A stretch of 64,000 bases of DNA from Antedon mediterranea (taxonomy: Eukaryota; Echinodermata; Crinoidea; Comatulida; Antedonidae): positions 37,591,304 to 37,655,303 of the forward strand of contig NC_092671.1 of assembly GCF_964355755.1 (NCBI RefSeq). Direction: 5' to 3'. The notes beneath the pieces were generated by a model. The model was given only the letters and a program-made list of their open reading frames with translations. It had not been told where the DNA came from and searched no databases. Shown piece after piece: positions 38,800-50,370 of the stretch; the first letter of the stretch is position 1; every line of letters starts with the position of its first letter. A program made the translations under genes and the position numbers.

Positions 38800-39043
38800 A
38801 CTGTCTACACTATCAAACTAGTTTGATAACAAACGTGTGATGTGCCCAAATATGGTAGTGATATGCCTAAATATGGTAGTGATATGCCCAAATATGGTAG
38901 TGATATGCCTAAATATGGTAGTGATATGCCCAAATATGGTAGTGATATGCCTAAATATGGTAGTGATATGCCCAAATATGGTAGTGATATGACATCACAT
39001 TTTTTGTCACTTGAAGTTTGATAGTTTTGATAGACAGAGCTTT
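38800..39043 (+). mobile_element. F1 MITE, copy 13, with seven core units
   Basis: Seven 21-bp units alternate CCC and CCT starts, making a 42-bp higher-order repeat inside the element. The distal arm is shortened. Confidence 0.85.
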
Positions 39044-39991
39044 ACACAATAAAGTCATTCAAGATTCGTCCATTTTGCCTTTTCAAAATTGAGAATTAAT
39101 ATATAAGTAAATAATTATTTGATCTGTACACTCCACTATTTGCATATTGGAAAAATATCGTGACAAAGCAACTGACTTGACATAAATGTCACCAAATAGA
39201 AGCTTGACTCATTTAGTTTTTTTCTCATTCCGCCTTTTGCATTCTCGCATAGTTAGGATAACGAGTTTCTGAAATGAATACATTTTATTACTAATTACAT
39301 AACCAGCTAGTTATTGTCGATAATCATCAAAAACTGTGTGAAAAATTATTTGTATTATGTATTTATGCATTTCCTGTAAATCGAAAACAAATTTATCCAA
39401 ATAATTGCTCGGTTAAAGTAACATTTTTGCCGTAGGATGCCAACATGTTTATAGCGTGCACTGTAAAATCATCAATCAGATAGATTATGAAAATTATGTT
39501 GATATAATTACTAATAGTACACAAACGTATTAGGATAGAGTTAATATGACATGCCCAAACCATTATTTCATTGTCCAATTAAGTATTAATTTGTCTCCAA
39601 GCAATTTACATCATTTCTAGCCTAGCAACGAGTAATATTGCGTTGGAAGATTATCACACATTTTGTAAAGCACATTCCCTTTAACGTCGAGCTTTAAAGG
39701 TTCCATCATTAATGTTGGACATTACATTTGATTTTATTAAAATTGTTACCTTGTAATAAGCTATAACTATAGCAATATGCTGTAATATGTATAGCTTATT
39801 GACTGGTAAGGTAACGCATGTTGGTAACCCTTTTGTTTGTTCACGTTTGGATCAGTCAAGTAGTCGTTCGCCAAGACGTTGACATTGTCATATTGTCAAG
39901 TGTTGAACAACATAGTTTTCTGGAACCTTGGTGTTATCAGGCTGTTTTTTCCAATTTTGAATCTGCATAATTTAAGAGTATTTTTGTAAAG

Positions 39992-40048
39992 ATGACGATA
40001 CCGATGGCTGGGCGTTTGCAGGAGGAGGAGGAACAATATAGTGGTGAT
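39992..40048 (+). CDS. Candidate alternative first exon C of the DPP6/10-like gene, acidic 19-residue N-terminus
   Basis: The 19 codons MTIPMAGRLQEEEEQYSGD start at aagATGA and end at GAT/gtacgt, phase 0. An in-frame TAA at 39968-39970 limits the N-terminal extension. The length equals that of the short vertebrate DPP6 N-terminus, which also begins Met-Thr. Four consecutive glutamates follow a short hydrophobic/basic start. The preceding 200 bp are less AT-rich than the surroundings and free of recognised repeats; no clear TATA box is seen there. A second Met (codon 5) could also initiate. Confidence 0.64.
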
Positions 40049-40754
40049 GTACGTATTTTAGGCTTTTCGTTTAATTTTGCTGTTTACAATTGTTATTTAG
40101 ATACTCTCAGCATTATTACATAGTTGTAATCAATACATAACATAATAGAAACATGATCATGTCATCAACTTCACGATCAACTCATCATTTTTATCATCAT
40201 GATGACATCATCATGTGTCATGTCATATCTTATCATTATATTCACTATCATATTATAAACATTGTTATTAACATCATCATCTAGATCATTATTGTAATTT
40301 TTACCATGATGTCCATGTCATTATCATTTTCATAATTTTATAATATTTTTATTGTCATTTTGATGGCATTATTATTGTAAACACATTATCATTAAAATCC
40401 CAATCACATCAATGGAGTAACGTGGTAAAGGATTGAACTATCTCAACAATTATTATTAGGTATATGTTATAACCATATCAAATAATTTATGTCAAAAATT
40501 GTTATATGAAATTAATTACAGAGTATATTGATTCTAGGAATATTAAACTGTATTGTGGTAAATGATACTAGATGCGTAAACAGTTAGATTAGCGAATATA
40601 ATTGATTATGATTTCTATAGCAACAAGGAACAGAAGAGGCCAAAATTTTAAATGTTAATGTTCGCAGTCTTTTTATTAGGTTGTTAAAATTGTTTTTCTT
40701 TCACTTTCTTGAATACCTTTTTACACGAGGAGGATGTAGCTACAAACGTTGCTT

Positions 40755-40823
40755 AAGCTCTGGCTGCACTATCAAACAAGTTTGACAACAAAAAGTGTGA
40801 TCTGCCAAAATATGGTAGTAAAA
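40755..40823 (+). mobile_element. F1 MITE, copy 14 (left half only)
   Basis: Left end and one partial core unit; right half missing. Confidence 0.65.
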
Positions 40824-40865
40824 TTATCAAATTCTCAAATTCAATGAAAGTAGAACATCTTTCCT

Positions 40866-41004
40866 AAAGCTCTGTCTACACTATCAAACTTTATGTGACA
40901 AAAAAATGTGATGTGCCCATATATGGACATGATTATGTCATATCACTACCATGGGCACATCACAGTTTTTTGTCAAACTAGTTTGATAGTGTAGACAAAG
41001 CTTT
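40866..41004 (-). mobile_element. F1 MITE, copy 15
   Basis: Complete ends, TA-flanked, small core deletion. Confidence 0.8.
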
Positions 41005-41010
41005 AGAAAA

Positions 41011-41154
41011 TAAATTTGACAAAAAAAAGTGTGATGTGCCCAAATATGATAGTGATATTCTCAAATATGGTAGTGATATGACATTATCATGTCCATATAT
41101 GGGCACATCAAATTTTTGTTGTCACATAAAGTTTGACAGTGTGGACAGAGCTTT
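41011..41154 (+). mobile_element. F1 MITE, copy 16 (left end lost)
   Basis: Begins inside the left arm 7 bp after copy 15, inverted relative to it; two core units. Confidence 0.75.
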
Positions 41155-41560
41155 AAATGCAAAAAGTTAGGAGTGTATGATGACATGGTCTTGTAATGTT
41201 ACAGAGTTTTTAGAGCTAGTTGGTATGGAGGGTGCAATTTCTTACTTACTAAGTTACTTGTAAGCATAGCTATCCCCATTATTGGGGACATTTCTCCGAC
41301 ATTGACATTATGTTGACATAGCACAACAATGAGAGACATTAATTTTGATGAGAAGGTCATGGAACACTAATTAATTAAAAAACTAAAAATCTGAGACCTG
41401 TAACCCTAGGTAGGGACCATGACGGGTACTCTCCCTTCTGGTCAAAAGGATCCCAAGACTCATCGGTGGGCAGGGGCGCTCATCTTACTGTTCAGGACTA
41501 TTCCTGATGATTACCCAACCTATTTACATTTAAAAAGGTCTTAATGGCCCTGCTAACATT

Positions 41561-41702
41561 AAAGCTCTGTCTACACTATCAAACTTGTTTGATAAAAAGT
41601 GTGATATGCCTAAATATGGTAGTGATGTGAAACCATCATGTCCATATATGGACACATGACATTTTTTTGTCACATAAAGTTTGATAATGTGGACAAGACT
41701 TT
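41561..41702 (+). mobile_element. F1 MITE, copy 17
   Basis: Complete; one core unit. ACATT occurs just outside both ends, which may be chance. Confidence 0.8.
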
Positions 41703-42556
41703 ACATTGATATAGATCCATTTCAATAACCAAGTTCAATTAAAATGTTGATAACATCGTCTCATCATGTGAGTATTTGCATAAATGGCCTTAACCATTAT
41801 TTGTCCTATTATATAAATTCCTTGTACAGTACTATGATTTTAAAAACTAATTAATAAATAAAAAATCAATGAGAAATATATTTAAATCTGATTGGCTGTC
41901 GGTCATTGGCCATTTGCTGATTAGGTTTTTTTGTGTGTGTGTCTTAATCGACGATATATAGAACATCTTACATCCTTGTGCTATAAATAGATAATACTTT
42001 ACATATACTATCATTGTTAAATGTACAAATCGTCGTTTTAAGTCTCAAATTGCTTTCTTGGGATCTTATTACATCCATCAAATCCAATTGTATATCTACT
42101 AATTGTAGTTTTATTTAAATTATTTAAACTTTATTTTCTTTTGTAATTTCATTCTGATAAAACAGTATTACATAACATATAAATAAGTGATTTTAACCGA
42201 TGAAAGGCAGCATGCAATTAAGATCCAACCCAAGAGAGTTTAATTTTAATGGTTATTTTGCGCGTTTAAATTGGTATCTAGCATCAAATTACCCTTGACG
42301 ACGGACTGTTACGGTAGTGTATTATATTGTTAACTGCATATGTACAGTTTGTGTACAATTTCGATAAGCTAAAACCCCTGCTTACTTGCTCATGCATGTT
42401 GCATCAACACTAACATTCTAACATATCTCTACTGACACGTGACAGATTCCAAGTTAACTTACTTTTCCATCAACAAATTCCAACAAGATTGCTATTAGGT
42501 TTACGGTGACTAACGATTCCGAATTTTATTGTCAACTCAATGTTTTGATGTGTGTT

Positions 42557-42564
42557 TATATAAG
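42557..42564 (+). promoter_or_regulatory. TATA-like box upstream of first exon D
   Basis: TATATAAG is followed by a GC-richer stretch. An E-box palindrome CACGTG lies at about 42435. A start near 42590 implies a long leader carrying an overlapping upstream ATG at 42963. Confidence 0.35.
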
Positions 42565-42969
42565 AAGCTGGTGTGTAATTGATTCTTTAATTTTACAAGT
42601 GATGCAAGGTATTAAATTGTTGGGATCATAGCGATGTTAACATCCCCACGGAATTGAAGACAACAGAGACCCTTCATTAAGCAAATTAATATTGTCACTG
42701 AATTTTAATGAGATTGATTGAACCTCATACCTAGTACATCGTATATTACCTATTCAAGAAGGTACCATACACTGGCCAGGCTTTAAAACTAGTAGCGCAG
42801 TGCCTAAAAATCGAGCTACGATTCAACTACCTCACCACACACGTTGGAAATTATCTTTGCTTGGATTTCTACTTTGCCTCGGTGGACTTTATTAAGTGTA
42901 GGGATTTTTAAGGCAAATTATTGCAATCTTAGTATTATTTTGGTGAAATAAAGTGATATCGCATGCAAT

Positions 42970-43026
42970 ATGTTAGTGATTACTCAAAAGAAAGAAGAAG
43001 AGGCACAGAAACAACGAAAGAAGCAG
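42970..43026 (+). CDS. Candidate alternative first exon D of the DPP6/10-like gene, charged N-terminus
   Basis: The 19 codons MLVITQKKEEEAQKQRKKQ end at CAG/gtaagg, phase 0. The ATG has A at -3. An upstream ATG at 42963 overlaps it in another frame and has a weak context (C at -3). The peptide is a short hydrophobic head followed by a Lys/Arg/Glu/Gln-only helix-prone tail. This layout recalls N-type inactivation peptides; DPP6a/DPP10a N-termini are known to confer such inactivation on Kv4, but function here is inference. A TATATAAG box at 42557-42564 would give a leader of roughly 380 nt. The stretch is flanked by non-repetitive sequence. Confidence 0.64.
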
Positions 43027-43343
43027 GTAAGGATAATTATTGTGTGCTCTAAGTTCGTTGTTTTAATGTCGTTGAAGTAATTTAGAGGCCTTTGTTGATT
43101 ATATTTATATGGAAGAGGTATGACCGTTATGCTGGTGGTGTAGCAACAGGTCAACAGGGCAAAGTTTTGCCTAAAAATGAGATGGTATTTGGCATTTATA
43201 CAAATAGGGACTTGGCGTTAACCAATATTTCTTATTACTATTATTATTATTATTACTCTTTATAAAATGGACACAGTTTTCCATCTGAGCTGTTACAATC
43301 AAACTGCTGTAACTTGGTGGTACACACTTCTATTTCACTCCCT

Positions 43344-43499
43344 AAAGCTCTGTCTACACTGTCAAACTAGTTTCACAAAAAAGTATGATAGTGCCTAAAT
43401 ATGGTAATGATGCTTAAAAATGGTAGTGATATGACATCATCATGTCCATGGCATTTTTACACACACTCAATAGATAGTTGATAGTGTAGACAGAGCTTT
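43344..43499 (+). mobile_element. F1 MITE, copy 18
   Basis: Ends intact; distal arm heavily diverged. Confidence 0.75.
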
Positions 43500-44039
43500 A
43501 GCCTCAAATACGAGTTAATTTAGCACGATATACCATCCTGGAATTGATGATTTGTGTATAGAATAAAAAATGTTTAAAAACACCTGAAGAAATATTCTAT
43601 ATATTCTTCAAATTTAAACCTAATATAGACTTGCTGCAGTAAAAAGGAAACATAGTCACAAACGATTAATTTTATAGATTTTGACATGATGCATAATAAT
43701 GTTCAGAATAATGTACTGAAATATAGAATATATCATTTTCATCCTGATTTAAATTGATAGAAAATTATAGCTTGCTGTGTAGTTTTATTTGGAAATCATA
43801 GTCATATTATAATTACAGTTTTCATGGCTGAAAATAATAAAGATATTGAATTAGAAGAACTCTTTAATTTATGTGTTTATATTAAAAGCAAGACTATGAA
43901 TAGACCTTATTAAATTAGTTAATCGGAATTATTTGAATTAATTAATTGTTATTTACTCTTTGCCATGGTTACAAAAGGTTAATTAGGAGCAATTGATTCT
44001 TTTATATTAGAAACTATAGATTCAATGTATATCAACTAT

Positions 44040-44293
44040 GTTTATCAGCTATTTTCATCAGCTATTTTCTTTAGCTACAGTATGTTCATCAGCTATATTA
44101 ATAACCTATTACCATCAGCTATGTTCATCAGCTATGTTCATTAGCTATGTTCATCAGCTATGTTCATAACCTATTACCATCAGCTATGTTCATCATCTAT
44201 GTTCATTAGCTATGTTCCATCAGCTGTGTCCATCAGCTATGTTCATCAGCTATGTTTCATCAGCTATGTTTATCAGCTATGTTCATCAGCTAT
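44040..44293. repeat. 13-bp array, left part
   Basis: Unit ATGTTCATCAGCT with degenerate units at the left edge. The frame is open because each three units make 39 bp. Confidence 0.9.
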
Positions 44294-45258
44294 TAGACTT
44301 GCCCCAAGTCTGTATTATCTTTTTTTTTTATTTATTTGTTTTTATTTCGACCGCGATTTTTGTCTGAAAATACAGACTTGTGAAACACGTATAGAAATCG
44401 ATTTGCAGACCGCAAACATCCGATAAGAAATGACGTAGGTTATCATACCGTATTTGGCTATATGGGGCGGGCGGTATGTAAATATGGATTTCGAATCAAC
44501 CAATGATCATTTTGTTTCAAAATGAAAAAGATCGAGTATGTACAGTGCTGAATGTACGATCGAGACTGTTGAAATATAAAATCGTAATGCCACGTTGTTT
44601 TGTTTATTAATTGTTTAGTCCTTGGCCTAGGCCTCTTTCGTAGGTCCTACTTAATTCGCACGTATGACCTGCCAAATAAAACGCCAATAAAGTAGGCCTA
44701 CATACCACCACCAGCACACAACAGGTCTACACACCACCACACAGCAGGACTAGACAGGGTCTGGGTGGGAATTAAATCAAAATTATCTCCGCGTAATAAA
44801 TGATCCATTCAATGTTTGATTTGCGGATTTGCTAGCCTATCATATCAAGACGAGTTTTCATGTTCTTGGGAAAAATCCCATCAAATGTTTACCAGACTAC
44901 TAGTACTAGGCATATAAAATAATTTCCAGCCTTCAGAGACTTTCATAAATGTACCCAAGTACACATTGTCTAAACGTAACATAGCGCATGCGCATCATCT
45001 TAGTTGTTGAGTCTTTGAAATTCTGAAATATGAATATTAAAACGGAGTACGAGTGAGTAGCCAATCGCATGCAGCTGAAACTAGTCAACTGGATAATCGT
45101 ATGCACCAAGAATTCTTGGTGTCCAACCACGTGACTTGTGCGTGTTTCCCCAGACGGAGTATCCAAAATCAAGTAGTATACGTATGAAACGCCATATGTG
45201 CCAAATTATTTATCTTTTTACTAATATTAAGACAAAACTCCGTCTGGAACCCAGACTA
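44294..45258. mobile_element. DNA element of 0.97 kb inserted in the 13-bp array (9-bp target duplication)
   Basis: The segment interrupts a 13-bp array. ATCAGCTAT flanks both sides (44285-44293 and 45259-45267), and removing the element plus one copy restores the array exactly in phase, so a 9-bp duplication is supported. Ends are TAGACTTG and its weak inverse CCAGACTA; each end carries a small hairpin (AGACTTG/CAAGTCT and GTCTGG/CCAGAC). Nine bases is typical of Mutator-like elements, but no transposase is visible. Base composition inside is clearly less AT-rich than the flanks. Confidence 0.65.
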
Positions 45259-45740
45259 ATCAGCTATGTTCCATCAGCTATGTTCCATCAGCTATGTCCA
45301 TCAGCTATATTCATAACCTATTACCATCAGCTATGTTCATCAGCTATGTTCATTAGCTATGTTCATCAGCTATGTTCATTAGCTATGTTAATCAGCTATG
45401 TTCATCAGCTATGTTCATCAGCTATGTTCATCAGCTATGTTCATCAGCTATGTTCATCAGCTATGTTCATCAGCTATGTTCATCAGCTATGTTCATCAGC
45501 TATGTTCATCAGCTATGTTCATCAGCTATGTTGATCAGCTATGTTCATTAGCTATGTTCATTAGCTATGTTCATCAGCTATGTTCATCAGCTATGTTCAT
45601 CAGCTATGTTCATCAGCTATGTTCATCAGCGATGTTGATCAGCTATGTTCATTAGCTATGTTCATCAGATATGTTCATCAGGTATGTTCATCAGGTATGT
45701 TCATCAGCTATATTCATCAACTATTTTCATCATCTAAGTT
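45259..45740. repeat. 13-bp array, right part
   Basis: About 36 units; the middle is nearly homogeneous and the edges are degenerate, as expected for expansion from the centre. Confidence 0.95.
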
Positions 45741-45954
45741 CATTTAGTACAGTTATAGCGTACTACATTATAATATCTAAGTTCTAACACTTGTCATGTG
45801 TTAAGATCCAAAAGGCCAAATATAAAAGCTTTTAAGTTTAATTGAGTACTTTAAAAATGCATAGTGTTCTTAAAATGCTACGTTATATTATTAACCATTA
45901 AATATTAACAAGAGTATGCAAACTAGTTTAAAACATTATATTTGTATCTGTCGC

Positions 45955-46400
45955 CGAAGGATATTAATTGGCATGCCATAGGACATTTATTGGCATGCCA
46001 TAGGATATTTATTGGCATGGCATAGTGTATTTGTGAAAATATTACACACATTTCAAAAGCGTTACATTACTTTATAACTTTTGTTATCTTTTTTTTATGC
46101 GTAGGCACTATCTGTATGGATATTGGCATGCCATACAACATTTATTGGCGTGCCATAGGATATTTATTTGCATGCCATAGGGTATTTGTGGAAATGTACA
46201 CGTTTCAAAAGCGTTACATTACTTTATAACTTTTGTTTATCTTTTTTTTTCATGTGTAGGCACTATCTGTATGGATATTGGAATGCCATACAACATTTAT
46301 TGGCGTGAGGGTATTTGTGGAAATGTACACGTTTCAAAAGCGTTACATTACTTTATAACTTTTGTTTATCTTTTTTTTTATGTGTATAGGCACTATCTGT
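45955..46400. repeat. Tandem repeat of about 130-155 bp, three units
   Basis: Each unit has TTGGCATGCCATA-type palindromes, TTTCAAAAGCGTTACATTAC and AGGCACTATCTGTATG. The GGCATGCC core is itself repeated within units. Confidence 0.85.
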
Positions 46401-47368
46401 ATGTGTTTTTATTATGACTTGTCCACCCTCTCAAATTGAACTGAATTGACATAATTGACCTTAAATCAAAACATTATTGTGGGACATACTGTTAGTTATA
46501 AAAAATATAATAGTAATTATATTAATTCCAATGAAGAATGAACTTTAATGTTACAAGGTAGTGTAAAATATGTATGTATATTCAGGGAATACTCTTCCCA
46601 GGTATGTTTGATATTCTAGTGTATTGATATATCTTACAAAACTGTGATTAGTTTTAACCCACTTACGCAGGATGTTTGTATTCCTACCTACTAGAAATAA
46701 AGTGCACAGCCTCGGGAAAGAAAAACTACTTTTGAGTGGCTGTGCTGAGATATTGATCGAGACCATTTATTTGATGTATCTTAATTAATACTATTATTTA
46801 CAGCTTTAATTAATGGAAGTGTTTTTGAAGACCTTTACAATAATATTTATAAACCAGAGGTACAAGTAATTTGTTGCAAAGGTAGTGAGTGACTTCTGAC
46901 AGTGTGGAAAACAATTTTAAATATTTGTATGTAAAATGAAAATCATAAATTCTAGGAAAAACTGTTAAATCATTCCAAACAATTATTTGTCAGCCCATTA
47001 TAACTAAAAGCCAAAATGATAGTTTACATATTCGCCAAAGTATAATAAAATATGAACAAATTTTAATTGAAACATTTTTACTTATATGCCAGTAAAGGTC
47101 ATATTTAATATTAATAGCAAAACTGTGTCTTTTATATGTTTTATGTAGACATTTTTTTTATCACGTGGAAGACATTGTATTGTTCAAACTATGAAAGTAC
47201 ATTAACGTTTGTATGAAGATATCAACTTAATCAAATTTGTTTATATTGTGCTATAAATAGATTAGTATAATAGTCCGTCGTATCTCCTACAGAAACTTAC
47301 ATAATCAATTCTAATACAGTATCTTTTGTATTATCTTCTACTAGGAATTGAACTTGTCACTTAGACTT

Positions 47369-47586
47369 AAGCTCTGTCTACACTATCAAACTAGTTTGAC
47401 AAAAAAGTGTGATGTGCCCAAATATGGTAGTGATGTGCCCAAATATGGTAGTGATATGCCCAAATATGGTAGTGATGTGCCCAAATATGGTAGTGATATG
47501 CCCAAATATGGTACATATAACATCATCATGTCCATATATGGGCATATATTTTTGTCAAATAAAGTTTGATAGTGTAGACAGAACTT
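47369..47586 (+). mobile_element. F1 MITE, copy 19, with five core units
   Basis: Five 21-bp units; flanked by TTAA on both sides. Confidence 0.85.
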
Positions 47587-47956
47587 AACAGGGCAAACCC
47601 AAGTCACCATATTCAACAATAATGTATATAAAAATAGAAATTTATGACATTTAAAATGTTTCATTTAATATTCACCATTTTAGTGGAAATACTGCATATC
47701 ATAATTTCTAGTTATAACGAATATTATATTATCATAAATATGTCACAATTTTAAGTAGCAATAGCAAATTCATGCATCATTTATTTTTTGATTCTTATAT
47801 TGTATCGTCGTGGTCGTGTACTCACTCATCATATATTCATAGCATTACGTATTTCTGAACTATAAATATAAAGAAAGAATATTTTTCTTTTTTTATATAT
47901 ATATATGTGTGTACGTATCCGAAACACTTTACATTGTTTTATTGTGTGTAGTGTTT

Positions 47957-48142
47957 TAAAGATGTATTGTTCCCCTGAAAAAATAATTCCGCCAACCAAT
48001 GTGTTTTTGGTTGAATTTAAGTGAACATTTTTTTTTTTCTACGGAAGTGATTAACTTTATTAAAACTACAAATTAACATATTTAAAGTATGATTTGATTA
48101 ATCTTCATTTTTCATGTTTTTGGGGGACAATATATCTTTAAC
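47957..48142. mobile_element. F2 element
   Basis: AAAGATGTATTGTTCCCC to GGGGGACAATATATCTTTA, with a shortened core. Confidence 0.75.
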
Positions 48143-49291
48143 TCTATAAAAATGAAAACTAAAGTTAATTATTGATCTAATTTCATGAAAATTAAAATTC
48201 TAGTGAAATTATAAATTTTATATGTAGAATTTTATTTTAGGTTACCAAGTTCTTTTTTTGGACTGGACAATTATATTTTATGACGGTGTTTATAGCCTTA
48301 AATTTAATATTTGTTTTGAAATATGTTTTTTATCGGGATTTATGTCTTGTATCACAGAAAACATATTATGCTTTTAACACAATAGTATTTTTGACATGAA
48401 TCATTGTTTAGAAATAAAGAAATGTCATAGTATAATTACGGTTTCAAGATTCTGGGATGCCAGTGATTATTTAAATGCATACAAAAAAGAGCAATGTGAG
48501 TCATCTGTAGAGGGGGCTACAATATTTTTTTTATATAAATTTGACTTTTATTACTCAGTTATAGCAAAAGTATTATATTAACAATTTTTGTACCAACAAT
48601 TCTTTTGAATATATCTTGGTTATAGATTTTAGTGAAAAATAATACGTCATTTATTGGCCTGTGTCAAATTTACCTCCATTCCTTAAAATAGAGAATAAGC
48701 AAATATTTATATGCAGGGAAACGTGATTGTAAACTCCAGAGGGCTCACTCGCTTATCATCTAGTCTACAATGATGTTTTTTTCCGAATTAAACAATAATT
48801 ATTACATTTACATGTATCTTTGCCATTTGATTTGTTAATTTCCTATATCACGTGTCATGCATTTGATTCCCAATTCATTGCACATTCAGCTTTTTGTAAA
48901 CATTTTGGGAATTTTACGGTGCACCATGTTTTTAAGGCTGGTAAATGGTGCGAGTGAAAACCAACCTATAATTTTCTCTAATTGTCCTATTCATCGATAG
49001 ACCACAACTCATTGTTTGTAGACGTACACTACACATGTTTATATCCCTGTAAATGCATTAAAATACTACTTACAAGTAGAATGAGATTATAATGACTTTA
49101 GTCTATTAAGTCTGTGACGGATACAATGACACAATGGTAGAATTGGTTGAAATTGATTTATTATATGGATTTCAACAGTTAAAAAGTACAAAACGGAAAA
49201 AAACACATTTTTCTGAACAAAATTATTTATTAAAAAATCATGTATAATTTATAGAGAGTAGTATAACAAATGTGCCTTGTACTATAATAAA
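48143..49291. other. Intronic DNA, nothing identified
   Basis: AT-rich DNA without recognisable repeats or exons. Confidence 0.5.
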
Positions 49292-49603
49292 TGAATGAGT
49301 GGCCGAGCGGTTAAGACATTGGAATTGTAATTACGTAGGCATAACATCGGCAGGGGTTCGAGGCTCACTCACTCCATTGTTCTGGTGGTAGAACGAGTCT
49401 TCTCGGATAAGGACTATAAACCGTAGGTCCAATGTACACAACTGTGCACTTTAAAGAACTTTCGAGACGAGTAGGGGGTTACCCCGGTGTATTAGTACAT
49501 CACAGCCACTGATCACCAACTGGGCCCTCTGGGAGACCAGTCTTTGACTGAAGAGGTCGCCCAGTATAAAAATAAACAAACAATCAAACAAACAATCATA
49601 ATA
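49292..49603 (+). mobile_element. tRNA-derived SINE (family S2), class II tRNA head
   Basis: Box A TGGCCGAGCGG and box B GGTTCGAGGCT are spaced as in a Ser/Leu-type tRNA. A GC-richer body follows and the element ends in a repeated (AAACAATC) tail. It looks full length. Confidence 0.75.
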
Positions 49604-49944
49604 ACTAATCTTTATACTGAATTATCCATAATAAATATGAAGTTTGATAATAATGAATATTGTTAGTCTGCCCTCTATAGCCTTAAATACAAATTTAAAT
49701 TTGCCACTATGCCATTGCATTAGTGTCAATGAGAAACAATAGCGCACCAATAAGACTAGGAGGAGCATACAAGTAACGTGCCGTCTACAGCGCTGCTTAA
49801 TACTTCAAATAGGATATACCGGATTTACAGCTTCTAAGATATTTTGTGTTAAGTGGTATTATTCTAAGATTAATTATAACATTAGATATTGGTGAGACTT
49901 GATGTGTTTTGACGGCAAACCTGTAGCATCCTAACTTAAAGAGC

Positions 49945-49952
49945 TATATATG
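49945..49952 (+). promoter_or_regulatory. Possible TATA-like box upstream of first exon E
   Basis: TATATATG occurs about 100 bp before the exon E ATG. Such strings are common in this AT-rich DNA, so support is weak. Confidence 0.2.
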
Positions 49953-50047
49953 ATGCAACGAGATATTTGCTAAAGAGTTTTATAAGACTTTTCCGCATAT
50001 CTCGTGTTAATCTCATTGTTAATTTGGAATATACTTAATCAGACAGA

Positions 50048-50125
50048 ATGAGGACATATGCGACTATTGAGGGAAGTGGTGTTAATAAGGATAGCCAGTC
50101 TATGGGACTGTTAGGGTGGTTCCAG
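50048..50125 (+). CDS. Candidate alternative first exon E of the DPP6/10-like gene, with a triplicated donor region
   Basis: The ATG (A at -3) opens 26 codons beginning MRTYATIEGSGVNKDSQS and ending GWFQ, then CAG/gtaggc in phase 0. The peptide is small-residue rich and nearly uncharged, unlike B-D. It lies 6.5 kb from exon 2, closest of the five. The last 40 bases of the exon and the first bases of the intron belong to a 65-bp segment present about three times in tandem (50084-50370). The second unit is split by an F1 MITE, and the units offer further TTCCAG/gt donors at 50298 and 50344. Read-through from the first donor hits TGA at about 50198, so the later donors would not give a coding fusion as it stands. 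A TATATATG at 49945 might be its promoter. Confidence 0.62.
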
Positions 50126-50370
50126 GTAGGCAACAACATTATAATGTTAATAAAAGCCAATCGATGGGACTTATTGTTAAGATCTGTCTACACTATGTGA
50201 TGTGCCCTTATATGGACATGATGGTGTCATATCACTACCATATTTAAGCATATCACACTTTTTTTTATGTGTAGACAGAGCTTTAGGCTGGTTCCAGGTT
50301 CCTAGGAAACAACATTGAATGAGACTTATTAGGATGGTTCCAGGTAGGATCTACTGATAGCCTAAAATAA
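50084..50370 (+). repeat. 65-bp tandem triplication covering the exon E donor
   Basis: Units share AGCCA-TC-ATGGGACT, TTAGG-TGGTTCCAGGT and AACAACATT. Unit 1 holds the end of exon E and its donor, unit 2 is split by F1 copy 20, and unit 3 starts near 50320. Confidence 0.75.
50179..50284 (-). mobile_element. F1 MITE, copy 20, inside the exon E duplication
   Basis: Short copy splitting the second 65-bp unit. Comparison with the unsplit first unit (CTGTTAGGGTGG) gives an empty site: GTTA before and TTAGG after the element, so TA or TTA was duplicated. Confidence 0.8.

Noticed and set aside
45136-45655. 132- and 85-codon frames with a repeated ISYVHQLCSSAM-type peptide
   Set aside because: Translation of the 13-bp array; three units make 39 bp.
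47369-47664. Plus and minus frames with KYGSDVP or YLGTSLP repeats
   Set aside because: They translate the 21-bp units of F1 copy 19.
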